Origin: Psettodes erumei
Lineage: Eukaryota; Chordata; Actinopteri; Pleuronectiformes; Psettodidae
Assembly: GCA_016785225.1 (NCBI GenBank)
Contig: JAFBJZ010000420.1
Coordinates: forward strand, 496,001-560,000
Reading direction: 5' to 3'
DNA length: 64,000 nt
Shown piece after piece: positions 1 through 13,612 of the stretch. The notes under the pieces were generated by a model. The model saw only the letters and a list, made by a program, of their open reading frames with translations. It was not told the origin of the DNA and searched no databases. Numbering within the stretch: the stretch's first letter is position 1; every line of letters begins with the position of its first letter. The translations under genes were made by a program, and so were the position numbers.

Positions 1-3000
1 TTTGTTTCTTTTGGGGGGGGGCTGCCCACTCGAGGAAGATGAGCTAGTTAATTCAGTCTCCTTTTAAATTGCAGCCCTCTAGACCTACTTTTATGTATTG
101 TTTTCATCTTTGCAACCACCTTTTTTTTCGTTTTTCCCTGTCCTTTTGTCTGTTTATCCTCAGCGCCAGTATTTCTGAATCCGTACGCTCGACATCATGT
201 CAACGAGACTGGGCAATCATGTCGGTGTGGCTAAGCTGCCGTCCAGTCAACTTAGTAGGCCATCCTATCCTTAAATTAGCTTTGAGCTCGAGGCGGAGCA
301 GCTGCCAGGCCGTTCCCTCAAACCGCGCGCGTCGCCCACGGACACCTATACGCGCGCTGACGCAGCGGGCGTTTCACCTAGGTCATCGCTAATTACTGCC
401 TCCCCAGATTGCGCACACTACTTGGCTTCATTTTGACACGTTCTCCCGCTTACAGTTATCAAATGCACCGAGTAAACAGGGTAAATATTTTTTTTTTTAA
501 AAACAGAAAGAGCCCCCTAGAGGCAGCCGTGTGTCTGGCCAGTAGGTGTCAACATATCTTCCCCTGTCTGTGCGCTGGCGTGGAGACCTGATAAAGGGGT
601 TTCCATGTGATCTGCAGGTGTTAAGTGGAAAGAACAGTGGTGACCAACAGCAACATATTGATTTTCTGGTCCAGCAGTGACAGAGGGCCTTTTTGTCCGA
701 CATCTCCTGTCTGCTCCGGCTGCCGGCTGCTTTATGATCCCCGCCGCTGCTGCAGTAGCACGCGCTGGTTCCTTCATTACAACCCCTTTAATTGACTTCT
801 CCAACACTTGTGAACTTTTTTTTCCCTTTAATCTTAATCCCTGTTTTTCCTGTTGTTAATTACTGGGGTGAACGCATGGAGCAGCGTCGTCAAGAAACAC
901 ACGCCGATGACATTTAATTCGCTTCGACCCGCGTTCTAAATTGAGCTTGGCCTCGGCCGCTCGGCCAGGAGCCGTCCGGCACAGACGAGGTGCGCGCGCG
1001 GTCGTCTCCTGGGTTAATTGCAGTTCTAATCAGTGTGAAGTGTTACTTCCTCGTGGATATTCCCACATTTGTTCGGGCCGCGGCGCGACGAGGATGGGAA
1101 AGCAGCGGCAGATGGGGCGGGCGGCGCTATCTGATTGAGCTGCTCTTGAGTCCGGAGAGCTTATGGTAAAAAGACAAAACCGTGGGACGAAGCTCCCAGC
1201 CTTCGTCTGCTTTGACAACGCAGCGGGTTCTCCACGATTACGGGGTCACCAAGAAATTAACACTAGGACGAGAAAATTCCAACCCAAACCAAAGCGTTTC
1301 CCACGAAGATTAACCTTTATTTTCATATTGCTGTCGAGAACTGATTTTTCTGAGAAATTTAACTAGGAATCAGGACTGTCCGGGAGCTGGGATGTAGTGG
1401 AAATCAGTGTATGCGAAAGCTTAAGGAAAGGTTTGCGCCGTATTATCTGTTGCTATAAAATTTAAAAAATTTAGCACGGAAGAAACCACATGGCAAGAAC
1501 GCAGTATTTGTCCCAAGGGTGGTGCCAGGCTGCAGGATCATTAAAAGTAAAGGGTTTCTCCTTCCAGCGACATGAAAACGCTCAAAATTAGCACAGATGC
1601 AGAGTTGTCCTTTAGCCTGAGGGCGGAGCCAAAGCAAACCTCGTATAATGGAGAGACTTAATCCTGTGTGTAGTCAAACAAATTGGAATTTCTGTTTAAG
1701 GGTGTTTAAAAAACGTCGACATGGTGCTAGACGAGCTATTACGACACGCAACATGCACAAATAATACAATTTTTAGTCAAGAGGTAGATGGCTGGCCACG
1801 CTGCATTTAGCCGCCCCGCGCTTCGCAGCAGTAAACTGCTAAACTGCATGAACGGCTATGCTTCAGTGTAACTTAAGCGATCCATGGGGACCGCCATTTC
1901 CGGCGTCCGCCAGATCTGTGCCCTGCTGCCTTCACCTGAGTCAGGAGAAGAAAATGTTTTTGGGGGCTGAACTGTTTCTATCAGCCAAAAGACTCGTTTT
2001 TTTTTCAACCAGTTAAGTGATGCTATTTTAAACTGAGCTGGCACCTCAAACTGAACGATGCCTTTAATTCGAGTCTCAAAGCCAATGAATCGCACATGAG
2101 CCTAATTGATAGGAATCGGCTGAAACTGCCTTATCAGTGCCCCGTTTTAAAATGAACTCATTTGCTCAACGCTTCAGGACGCCTGCGCTCCTTTGCCTCA
2201 GCATCCGCGGAACATCATACAGTTGTCACAGATTACCAGGGAGAAGAACTGTGAGGCTTTTCTTTTTTTTTTCCAGTGGTGGCTTTTGAGTAAATGAATT
2301 CTGATACAATGCTGCACTTCGCCAGAGCGGCAGCCACCTCTCCCCGCATCTCTTATTCCTGCATCGCCCAGCGTACAGTCCGCACGGGGAGGCATCGGTG
2401 CAGATTCTGAACGGCCTCGGCGTCTAGTGTGGAAAGAGGCTGGGGCCCTCCGGCTGAGCCCGCATATGCGGCCTGACAAGTCGAATCTTAGCTCCGGTTT
2501 TCAGGAGTCACTCCGCTGTCAGCCTCCCACTTCATCAGCGAGGCAACTTATTCGTCCTACCCGCAACGTGAAGGCCTCTGAACATCTGTTTTAATCAGAA
2601 CGGCACGGAACGCTCTCAGTGTATCCGCGATAGGAGCCGTCCCCCTCCTCCCCCAGCGGGTAGGCCTCCCTCCGGTCTTCCCACCATGATTCCCGAGGGT
2701 CGGCAGCTTCCATTTACATCGAGCTGTGTGGTCAGGGACAGTTCATTTGTATGTGTCTATCAACCTAAATCATAGCCCTATTATTACCTGTTGACAGACC
2801 TGGGCTCACTAGTTGCAAGAGAACACAGCGCGCCAGAGCCCCATTTTCCTGTCTGAACGGAAGGGTCCCCCTTCTCAGCCGGGTGACAGGAGATAGAGGA
2901 CGAGCAAGTTTCGTGGGAAACTCAACGTTCTGTTTCTGGCTTGCTAAGCCACTTGTCATCCGCAGATGTTGACTAGCGGAGGAGAGCGGCCCGACAGCTG

Positions 3001-6000
3001 AAGCAGCGCGTGTAGTTTGAACGCTCAGAGCGGAAACAAAGCAATATAAAAGCCCGAGACAAGCGTTTTTCCTCAAACCACTCAGACCATTCCATTTAAA
3101 CATACTCATAAAAGTGTCCCACTGGCAGAGAGGCATTACCTTCTTGGGGGAGGAGAGAAAAAAACCCAGCTCCAGCTGACAGGACAGCCTATTATAAATA
3201 ACAAAGCAGAAAGCGGCGTGCGCCAGCCCGGTGATTTGTGTGTTAATTTATCCCGTTGGACGTGTGAAGACGCACGCCCGGTGCCTTCTCAGCTCACGGA
3301 TGTTTGACATGAACAGATGTTGGTTACGTTAGGGCGCCGTCGTATCGCATGTGAGGGGTCAAGAGCCGGCCAATTTGCACTCACCGTAGAACTCGCTGCT
3401 CGCACACAGCTCCATGACGCGCGTTTTTTTGTTTTTTTGTTGTTTTTTTATGAACACGCGCGAGACGCTGCCCGATGGCGACGGGGGCTGCTGACACTCG
3501 ACACGCGCCTTCGCGTCCCCTGAGCGCCTGTGCACGTTGAAGGCGCTCTGACCTTGTCCTGTGTGTTCAGTCACCTTTGCAAACGCAGCACGAGCACAGC
3601 GTCGAAATCGAAGCGCGCGGGCGCCGTGTGGCAAATGCGAGCGATAAACAGAGGCAGCAGCTGTTGTGTAAACTACCTGAAATCACAGGCTTTGCACAGT
3701 ACTCCATACGCCGCATGTTGATTTGTGTGCGTGCGGTTACGTGATTTCACGTTGCATGCTTCCCCGCCGGGTCAGGTGCATTTTTTTTTTTCCTCGTCTT
3801 TCTTCCACGTTCCCCTTTTATCGAAAGCGTGTTCGTGGTCTTTTAAAGAAAACCCATTTGACGTTTTACGAAACACGCTTGCGTGGCATCCAGCTCTTAA
3901 ATGTCAGGCTGCGGCGGGTTTCCGCTTAGCTTAGCACAGCAGCTGGAAAACCCGCTAGCCTGGCTCTGTCTGGCGGCAGCAACTCCACTGATTTCCGCCA
4001 CTTTCACAATTCCCACCTCAAACCCAAAGTGGAAGACGCTGTGGTGTCGTCACTGTCATGATGGTTTACATGGGACATATTTCTTGGACTTTCGGGACAG
4101 ACGGTCGCCGTTTCCCCACAGTTTCTAGTCTTAACGGAGGCTAAAGCAAAGCAAAGCTAACCATCTCCTACATGAAGCTTAACAGGCAGATACGAGGGCA
4201 CCTAACATGCTCACTTTCAAATGCACATGGCTGGGTAAATATTGGCGATGCGGAAAACGAGACGATTAGTTCGGGGGAAGCGCACGCGTACGACCCCCCT
4301 CCCCCAGATTCGCGAAAATCGCGCAACCTCACCCGCTCACACGGAGTCTTTTACAACTCAGCGTATAAAGTCATGTACTGTGCATAATTCACATTAATCT
4401 TTCTCCAAGTTGGATTTTCAGCCCGACTGTGTACTCACACAAACCTTTTTTTTTTCCCTCGATGAGGATTCAGGGCGTCCTGACACATCTCACCTCCTCC
4501 TCAGAATGTGCAGAGTTGTCACCCAGAGGGCTTTAATGAACCGAGTGCTTTTTTTTCTTCCCTCCCAGTCAGCTCGTTGTTTTGTTCCCTACACTCACGT
4601 TGCCGAACACTGAACGTCCTGCGACGTTTCACCGTGTTCACCCCCTCGCGCCTGCTGGCCCGGCAGCGGAGTGGGGCGGGGCGGGGCGCAGGGGGTCGAG
4701 GGCGGAGGGATGAGGCGGCTTTCGACCAACAGTCGGCGCCACACAAAGCCTTTATCACACCTAAGCGGCTCCGTCTCCCAAAGCCAGAGTGCGATAAGCA
4801 GCGGCCATTCATCTGTAATGATGTGGAAGCAAGAACCAACTGAACTGAGCTGAGGAGAGAGCGGAGGCAAAACTCTGACACAGCGTGGCTCGTTCGCTCC
4901 CCAGAATAACGTGTCAACATCGCTTTTATTTATTTTCCCCGTTCTCTGTGGGTTGAAGTTAATTACAAGACAAGTGTTATTTTACACTTCAAAGTACTAT
5001 AATTATCTGGAAGATGAAAATATGAAGCAGTGGCCACATTGCACTGTGGTAATTGAAAAAAAAAAGTTCCCTTTGGACTGCAAATTAAGTGTTTGCAACC
5101 AGACCAAATATTCTCAGGCACTTAACCCTGCCTTTACACGCTCATTGTAGGCTCCTCTTCTGAAGCAATGATCGCAAAATCATCCATGAGTTCCCAAATT
5201 CAGCTTCCGAGGTTGGGAACCCACGTTTTCCCATATCTGTGACAGCATGTGAAGGCAGACTGAAGTGCTGAAATGAGTGTTGTTCATGCTAATGGATCAT
5301 AACTTGTTAAATTTACCATCCTCTCAGTTTACGTTTGCTCCAACTTGGGTCGACGCAATCCCAACTCTGGGACCGGATGCAGCCGCATGTTTGCAGCGCG
5401 TTCGGGAGGGAATTGGGCAAGCCGACTTAATCACGCTCATGACACACGAACTATTTCAGGGGGCGAGGCGCGTTAGGGTGTCGGCTGTGAGAGGAACTCC
5501 GATGCACGAGCCGGGTGCGAGACCCCTTGATTCCGGGAGAGGCCTTCGGGAAGCCGAGACTCCCGCCGCTGCTCGTGAAGGCCGGTTTTGAATGCGGCGC
5601 ACAGGTGTTTCGCGAAATGTGTGAGTCAGAGGCGAATGGAGCCTTTTGGATGCAATCTACTGAAAACGCTGAATGCGTTTTGATTGACTCGTGATTTGAC
5701 TCTAAAAATAAATAACTGAGTTGCAATTTCAGCAAAACAAATGCACCACAAGTGGTTCAGTTGTCGCCGACGTCAATATTTTCAAATCGATCACCCTCAA
5801 GATGACAAAATCACATGACATAACAGATGTAACCCTCCGTGTCCAATGTGGTAAACAGAAAAGCGTCCACCGTAAAGTGTCACGATTCCTTCTTTCATCT
5901 AAGACGCTTGGTCTTTGTTAAAATCGTTCTCGTTCCTCTTTTGCCGTTTCGAAAGCCCTGCCGGGGTCTCGGTGAGCACACCTTTCACGTTCACACGCGC

Positions 6001-6036
6001 GCCCACTCACGCCTGCAACCTGTCTCTGTCTTCCAG
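1..6036. other. Upstream flank or 5' non-coding part of nlgn2
   Basis: No ORF here resembles a known protein; the short frames lack partner exons. Most of it is CpG-containing unique sequence with T- and A-tracts. It includes the GC-box cluster near 4,671 and one CTCF-like match near 511. It probably contains the nlgn2 promoter and leader exon, but neither was placed with certainty. Confidence 0.5.
4640..4720 (+). promoter_or_regulatory. GC-box (Sp1-type) cluster, candidate promoter element
   Basis: GTGGGGCGGGGCGGGGCGC at 4671-4689 gives overlapping GGGGCGGGG boxes inside a G-rich, CpG-rich stretch about 1.6 kb before the nlgn2 start codon. This is typical of TATA-less vertebrate promoters. 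Its link to nlgn2 is inferred from position and orientation only. Confidence 0.4.
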
Positions 6037-6297
6037 GTGTAATTGGCTCACTGACTGCAGCTCTGGACCCGTCAGGAGCTCCGAAGAGGACGACGGACGA
6101 GACCGCGGAGTCCGCCTGAGAATGCTCCCTGACCCTCCGCCTCGCCATGTCGCCCTAGGGAGAGCAGTTAACCTGTCCCTTTCCACTCGCCCTCTTTTTC
6201 GTCTTCGTTATCTCCCGTAACCCCCTGAGTTTGTGATCCCCCGTCCGCACCCAGCTGAAGTCCCGGTGATACGACTCAAAGAGCCTTTATTTTGGAC
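6037..6297 (+). other. nlgn2: Probable nlgn2 5' UTR portion of the first coding exon
   Basis: A pyrimidine-rich tract ending in an AG at 6036 (CTGTCTCTGTCTTCCAG) looks like a splice acceptor. It would place about 260 nt of 5' UTR before the start codon and imply at least one upstream non-coding exon. No convincing partner donor could be chosen; a GTGAGC at 5972 would leave an intron of only 65 nt. RNA-seq would be needed to place the first exon. Confidence 0.45.
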
Positions 6298-6787
6298 ATG
6301 TTGTTTTTTCCTTTCAATGCTGCCAGCCACCAAGGCTATGGTGGGAAGCACCGTTACTCTTCTCAGCAGATTGCCGACCACTGTCTGCTGTGGCTCCTGG
6401 GACTAGCTCTGCACTTGACCCTTTCCTCATGTCAGCGGGTCGACCTGAAACACCCCATAGTGTCCACAGGCTACGGCAAGGTCCGCGGCATCAGGAAGGA
6501 GCTCAACAATGAGATCCTGGGCCCAGTGGAGCAGTACTTAGGCGTGCCCTATGCCACCGCGCCCGTCGGCGAGCGTCGCTTCCAGCCCCCCGAGGCGCCG
6601 GGCTCCTGGCAAGAGATCCGCAACGCCACCCATTTTGCGCCCGTGTGCCCCCAGAACGTGCACGGGGTGTTACCGGAGATCATGCTGCCGGTGTGGTTCA
6701 CGGACAACCTGGACGCCGCGGCCACCTACGTCCAGAACCAGAGCGAGGACTGCCTTTACCTCAACATTTACGTACCCACTGAAGACG
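6298..6787 (+). CDS. nlgn2: nlgn2 coding exon 1: signal peptide and N-terminal esterase-like part
   Basis: Residues 1-164. It has a long N-region, then the hydrophobic stretch CLLWLLGLALHLTL, then mature sequence with VSTGYGKVRGI, LGVPYA and CLYLNIYVPTED. It ends in phase 1 at GAAGACG|GTGAGT. The start is ATG 6298; the preceding TTG and GAC codons are 5' UTR. Confidence 0.95.
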
Positions 6788-9700
6788 GTGAGTGAGAATA
6801 AACTTGCCCCGTAGACTCTGTCCGTTTTGATTCAGAGCGGGTCGGAATGAGGTCCGCGTCGGAGCGAAATCCCCGGCCAGTCCCTTCGCATCAAACGGGG
6901 AGAAAAGATTAGCTTGTGTCGCAGTTTTCAGATTTGTGCCGGCGCTTCCTGGAATAGTGTCATTTTGATAAATTAGTTAGGATTAAACAGTGCGGAAGGA
7001 GAGCTCTTAACGTGAGCCGAAAGACACGGAAGATTACAAGAGAAATAATCTCCGATAATCCCCACGGGTTCCTATTGCCAATCTCTCTATATTTCTTATT
7101 GAGTAGTCGTTTTTCAAGATCTCCATACAGCGGCACAGTCACACGTGCAATGGAGACACACTTCACTTTAAGCGCCCGCGATTCATTTCAGCATCCGATC
7201 TAAACGCAGAGCCCGCTCCGGTCCACGTTCGCACCAGCGAGGCCGCGTCGTGACACGCCGCGTTTGAACTTGACTTAACACCAATTTGTTAAAATCATCT
7301 ACGAAACGTTATATCTTCATCACAGTAATTGTGTTAGCTTGCTAACATTAACCTTTTACGCGAGCAGGCGCGGAGCAAGTCGCATGTGTTTTGAGTGACT
7401 GAGCAAAGGGAACCGCTGATGTAGTAAATCAGACAGTGACTCACTGACACCATTAACATTTTGTTACTTCCGCCTGCAGAAGAGGGAAATCTCTGTCGAC
7501 GGCGTGCCGCAAGTCAGAGGCCCCGCTTTCTAGGAAACAGTAAAAAAAAAGAAAGAAAAAGAACATTTTTTTTTCTTGTCGTTTCTTATGTACGACTGCT
7601 TTCTTGTTAATTTCTGGGCTGCTGTCTGTTTTGTACTTTAAGTCCTCGCTGGCTCGTCTACTTCTGCCAAACGAAGGCTGAACCGCGAGAGGAAAAGAAA
7701 TGCGTGGCACACTCGTCCTCGAAAGATTTGTTAAGAGCGATTCGGGGAAAGGGCGGGAAAAATTTATTTGTCCACGTTTCTTGTTTCTTTCGCCTTCTCT
7801 CGCAGTTGCACTGCGATGTGAATGCGGTCGGTCGGGGGGAAAAAAATCACGAATTAAAAAACAAAAAAAAGCAGCGTTCAAAGAGAAACAAATCGAAGGA
7901 AACACAGAAGCATAACTCCTTAAACTACATTTTCACATCCTTTGAGTATAAATTAACTTCCGGTTGTCCGGAAGCCTCCACCAACCTCCCACCAGCAGTG
8001 ATGCGCGCTGCGTTTGCATTGCGGACGCTTAGTATTGAACTGCAAACAACGAGCTCTGATTAAGTGTGCTATCCTGATTGCTAGCATGTGGTTTTAAGCC
8101 CCAGCGACCGCTGCGTCGGGATGCCCGGGCGGGCTCCGCGGTTCGACGCGCTCGCCGCGCTGCGGCGCCTGCGGTTAGGCTCGGGGAAAAACTAATGATG
8201 CTGTAGCAGCCGGGTTTAGCGGAAATCCAACGAACGCAATGTACAGCCAAAGACGACCTCGTTAAGGCCTCCCGGGGTGAAATTAGCCCGACGCTGAAGG
8301 TCACTTGGCCGAGCCTCCGCCTCTTGGCGGGCTATCTGGGTGTGCTCCTCGCATTAATGATCCAGCGGAGAAAGCAGGCGGCCAGGTAAAAGAGCACGGG
8401 GTCGAGAGATGTGGCGTATGCTGCTGGCGACAGTACTCAAAGACCGTGATAAAACTTTTTTTCTCTTTTAATCTATGATTAATGAGCTCACCTGGGATTC
8501 CCCTGAGAGAATGCAAGAAATCACACTTACTACCCGTACCCCGCTTAACAAGGCCGTTCCCCCGGTGGCAGGTTAATTCTCTTACCGATGCTCCGCGGCC
8601 CAACACAAAGTCAGAAACGCATTAATTGCTGGTGGAAAAAACAATATCAAGTGTCACTGTAGTACTAAAGCAAGACCAGAGGACTGACAAAATACTGTCA
8701 AGTGGTCTCTGAACAAATAGGACAGCATGCACACATGGGCACTGTGAGAGCTAATAGTTGTACAGCGTGTCCCCGGGACATATGTCACATACTGTACTCA
8801 CCGAGAGGAGGGGGGGAGACTCCCCGGTGTTATTCCCCGGAGAAGAGGTGTGCAAATGAGTGAGACGGGTTTCAGCCCCGGCCTGCTTGTCAGAATCTGT
8901 CACTTATCGTCAGGGGTCACCGCTGACACGAGGCCGATGCGGTCTCCCAGGATATTTTCTGCCGCGTGTGTGTGCGGCCGCGAGAGAGAGAGAGCGAGCG
9001 AAGCGCCCCCGAAATCAAACGCCACATTTTTCCACGTACGACTGTTGTAGCGATCCCTTGAGTTGTTTACATGGTGTAAAAAAAGTACCGTCCTGGCAGG
9101 AGCGTCCCGGCTTTACTGCCGCTGGAAACCTGGCTTTCAAATATTTCTCCCCGACATAAAATGTTCAGGCCCAAACGAACGGCAACCAACGTGAAATATC
9201 GGGCAGGGGGAGACTTCGCCGGGTTTATTGAGAGCCCCCGGTCGTAAACTAATCCGCTTCGTCGGGATTGTGTCGGCGCGGTTTGATCAAACGCAAACAC
9301 ACACACACAAAAAACCAAAGTAAGAACTACTTTTAAACCTAAACACAGTTCTTGTCAGAGATGTAACCGGTCATTTCCTTAAAAAGAAGCATTCGGTGCC
9401 CCACCTGTCTACCCTCAGTGCAGCGTTTATGTATTTATCCACTCTAGCAGCGTGTCGCTTAAGATGGAAACGACTGAAACAGCTCAACAGCTACTGGAAG
9501 GACTGCCTTGAATGTTTGTGCAGGCGATCAGGGTCCCCAGAGGACAGACTGTACTGACGTCGGCGCTCCCTTGGTCTTTCCTCCCCGCCTTTTTGTTATT
9601 TCGTGCAATGACACTGGAGGATGGACGGTCCCTGGAAGTAGGTACAGACATTCATGGTTCCCAGAGAATAATCCTAATCCTTTACGCCTGGCAGGACAAT

Positions 9701-12700
9701 GAAGTGACAATTGCGGGTTTGAGTGCAGGGCTATTGCATCGATCTCCGTGAAATCTGCATACGCGCCGTCCACGTCCGTCGAGGCGCATAATCAGGGCTT
9801 TACCTGTGTTTCAGCTCGACTAAGCTTTTTTTTAAATAACTAACTTGGTAACCAAATAAAGCGATGCTCAAGCATGCACATAAGGGTCGGTGCGGATGCT
9901 GAGTGGCGCTGTGCTTGGCAGCGGGGGGGGGGTTTGCGTTCCCACTCGTGGTGGATGTAGGTGGGCCAGAGTGAATTGGCAGGCACGGATTCACAAAACA
10001 GCCTGGATCTGAATGTGGCGGTGCCAGGGCTGGCCCGCGCCGCTCGATTCCGATACATCAGATCTCCAGAGTACGACAAGACGCGTTATTTTTCTATTCT
10101 ACCTCAAGTCACACCACCACCCCCCCAGCTATATCTGTTTCAGACCGAGCGATACCATGACTGAGCGTACTTGCAGTGTTATTCTTTGGACAAAAGAAAA
10201 TTCACAGCTCTCGTCTCTCCCTGCATCTGCTCGCCCCTCCTGCTCTCTCCTCTCTGAAACCGTCCCTGCCTCTTCTCCTCTCCTCTATCCTCCATCTTTA
10301 TGCAGATGGTGGTAGAAGGGGTCACTGTTCTGAATGCAAATGAGCTCTCCCAACCCCCCCCTCCCTGGGCCACTATGTAGCCCGCTTCTTCTTCAACTCA
10401 GAGAAAACACAAAGAACATCTCAGAATCTTGTAAATAACACAGATGTTCTCGTGGACCGAACAGTGAGGGTTTTTTTTTTTGCACTCTCCATTCATCGCT
10501 CTCTTGCCCTCCTGCCTCCTCCTCTGGTGCTCATCCTCGCTCTCTCCTGCGTGGCCAGTTCTGGTAGGCGAGAGCACTGTCTCACCGCATTCCTATTTTC
10601 CCAAGACACTCCTCAGCCAAGAGCCCGAGATCCGTCATTTTTATTGCCGCTAGAGCAGCCATTTACCGTGCCTTTATTAAAAACCATATTTCAGCAGGCA
10701 GGACGGTGGAGGCAAGGATGGAGCAAGAGGCTGGGGGCATAGTTGAAGAGATGGAGAACAGAAGGATAGGACCGCATTTGCGGGAAGCTGCTGCCCGGAT
10801 GCACGGGGGCGTTAAACTTAAAGCAGTGTCTGACACCTTGTCAAGCAGACAGGCCACCACAGACATGACATACTGCAGCTTCATCCCGTTTACCGCACTG
10901 AGGAGAGGGAAAGGGACAGGAGGCAGCTTGCGCTCTGACCACCGGCTCAGTGAGCTGAAGAGAAACGCTGTTGACTGTGAGATGGAGCTGCGTCAGGTCA
11001 AACGGCAGTGGGACAACCTACACAGCTACATGCTCCTGCGGAGGCCAACACGACTGACTGACCAGCGGCTCCTCGCACCGTGTGACCTTTCCCGCATGCT
11101 GAGTCTCTGCTGTGGCGATGGGAAACATGTCGTGTGTTTATGTTTGGTTTTTTTTAACTCAACATCTAGATACATCCAAAAGCATGCATTTCAATGCAAA
11201 CCTTTCTTATCCATTAGTCAATCAACAAAAAAAATCAGCTGACAGAAATTTTAGGAGTTGATGACTTGTTTTCAAATGTAAAACTTTTCTCAGTTTTCAG
11301 TTTTATCAGTTTTATTTAAATAACTAGAATTACTTTGTAAGGATGGCATCGTTTGGAGGTCAAGACTGAAATATCTTGCCATGACATGTAGTGCTAACAA
11401 TCATAGTCCCCAGAGGGACTTATTCTTTTCCTCTACCAGCAGGTGAAGTTTGACACTTTTTCACAGACACAACATTCATGGTCCCTAAAGGATGAATTTG
11501 AATGACTTTGGTGAACCCCCTGAGGTTTCACCTTGTTCCACCTTGTAGTTAATGTTACTAGTTTTGAGTGAAATATCTCTTAAATATGAGATGGGTTGCC
11601 CCAAAATCTTCCTAAGACATTCATGTTCCCCTCAGGATGAATTGTTACATCTTTGGTGAGCCTCTGACATTTCATCTGGTCAGTTCTATTGTTTGTTTTT
11701 GTTTTGTGTGTTTTTTTTTTTAAAGTAAATAGTTCTGTACTTGTAAGTCAAAGTTATCGTGCTAACATGCTAAGCTCTGGGAAACCATGTCAATTTCTCT
11801 TTTCTTTTTCTTTTTTCTTGTTTTTGTTGTGTTTTTTTTTTTACTCAAAGACTGCAAGTTGTGACCTCAGTTCAGGTGAGGTGCCTGTGAGAAGGGTGAG
11901 GTCTGACGGTCCATTACACAGTGCGACTGTCTGTTGGAGCGCAGCTTATCCCCACATATAGGTTAGTTCTTTATTGCGCATTAGAGAACGAACGAAATCA
12001 GAGAAGTCTCCATTAAGCGCCGAGGTGTGGTTTTAGAGTGATGATAAGTATTGGGGAAATGCTGATGCGGGGGGGTGGGGGGGGCTAATGTGCCTTTCTA
12101 TCCATTACCGGTCTGTCTACCTGTCTGCTCCGCAGCCCGTGACCAACTACTGTACCGTCTCCCTCCGTGGCAGGAAGTGCTCTGTGGTTCCGGGCGCCTG
12201 CTTAGTGGTACTCAGACGATGCAGCAAATCCATTCAGCATTGATCCTTTTCCATTTAGACGGAAGATAAACATTTTACACCAGGAAACCGTATTCATATA
12301 GAGGGATGGGTGAAAATGCAGCGTTAGAATTGTGGAGGGCGGCGATGCACTGAGTCTGATCGTCAGTGGGCCCAAAGCGCCGCGGAAGGGAAACGGGTAA
12401 GTGTCATCACTTCACTGCAAGCTTTCCTGCAGAATGATAGAAAGAGACATGTCAGCAGCACACCGGCGGAGCGATAAACCCCTTGGCATCCCAACGCGGG
12501 GTATTCTTTAAAATGAGCGAGTGCAGCGCCCCCCCCCCCCCGCCGAGGCGCTGGGTGGGGGCGAGGAGGACGGCAACAGATGATAGGGACCCCGCCAACA
12601 GGCTTTGTGAAGCCCCGGGGATGTTTAATGTGCACGGGGCTGCGGGAGCGTCGAATAAAACAAATCGCGGCGCTAATTGCGGGCCGACGGAAAGCCCCAC

Positions 12701-13577
12701 TGACAGACGCCAAGGAAAAAAAAAAAAACAACAAATTAATGGGATCCTTATCAGCTCAGACTTACAGAGGCTGACGAGCCGGGGCGTTGGTTGGTCACCG
12801 TGATGAACGCTCGTTATTGGCTCTGCCCTGTGCACGCTGAGCTGTTAAAGCGGAGTGAAGGGCTCCTCTTTGACCTTGGATGGGGGGTTGTCCCGGTCCC
12901 GGTCCCAAGCCTTTGCAGGCGGCATGAATATCAAAAACAACCCCTTCTTTGAGAATTTGGTTGTACTCGCATTTCAGGCTCCGTGCACAGTGTGTGGCCG
13001 TGTGTGTGTGTGTGTGTGTGCGTCCTCAGTGTTTTAAGTTTTAACTGGCAGGGACTTTCTGCTTTAAGACCGCAGCACTGTAGCGAGCCTCTTTGGCAAT
13101 CCTTTTGCTTTTTTTGGGGCTTTTTTTTCTGACTGGAAAGAGTGATGGCTTGATTCTGCTCATTGATTTTCCTTTACAAAGCAGCAGTGTGTCAGGACTG
13201 ATTGGGAGAAGGGCTGAGGAGAAGTGGCCTCAGGGGGTATTTATGAGGCGGGCCGGGACTCCATCCTAAGCAGTGAAAACAGACCAGTTATCTTTTCAGA
13301 AAACAGTGTGTAATCCCTGTAAACATTTTTTTTTTAATTATAATTTGTCTTCAGCTGTACTGTCGCACAACATCTTACAGTTTTGCTGATTTTCTCTGGT
13401 AATCCTTGATTGTTGTTTTTCTGCAAATGCCATCGTTCTGAATTTTGTCTTTTGTCTCCCCCTCCCCCTTTTTTCTGAACCTCAGGTCCACTCACGAAAA
13501 AACAAGACGAGTCTACGATGAACAGGCCGAGGGATGAAGGTATTTTAATTGCATGTTGTTTTTTTAATTCGCGCTCC

Positions 13578-13612
<35 letters not shown>

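Larger units (their letters stand above)
6788..13485 (+). other. nlgn2: nlgn2 first coding intron, 5' part
   Basis: Non-coding. It is CpG-containing throughout, with poly-A and poly-T tracts, a small (TG)n at about 13,000-13,020, and two pieces of a dispersed fish repeat (near 9,610 and 11,341). No further exon with matching phase was recognised. Confidence 0.7.

Noticed and set aside
508..525. CTCF-like reverse match GCCTCTAGGGGGCTC near the window start, and another at 15,902
   Set aside because: Two or more mismatches to the core and isolated; not strong enough to call as features.
6292..6297. Start of nlgn2 at TTG 6292 or GTG start of the nuclease at 39543
   Set aside because: Eukaryotic initiation at TTG or GTG is unlikely; the first ATGs (6298 and 39525) follow in-frame stops and leave good signal peptides.
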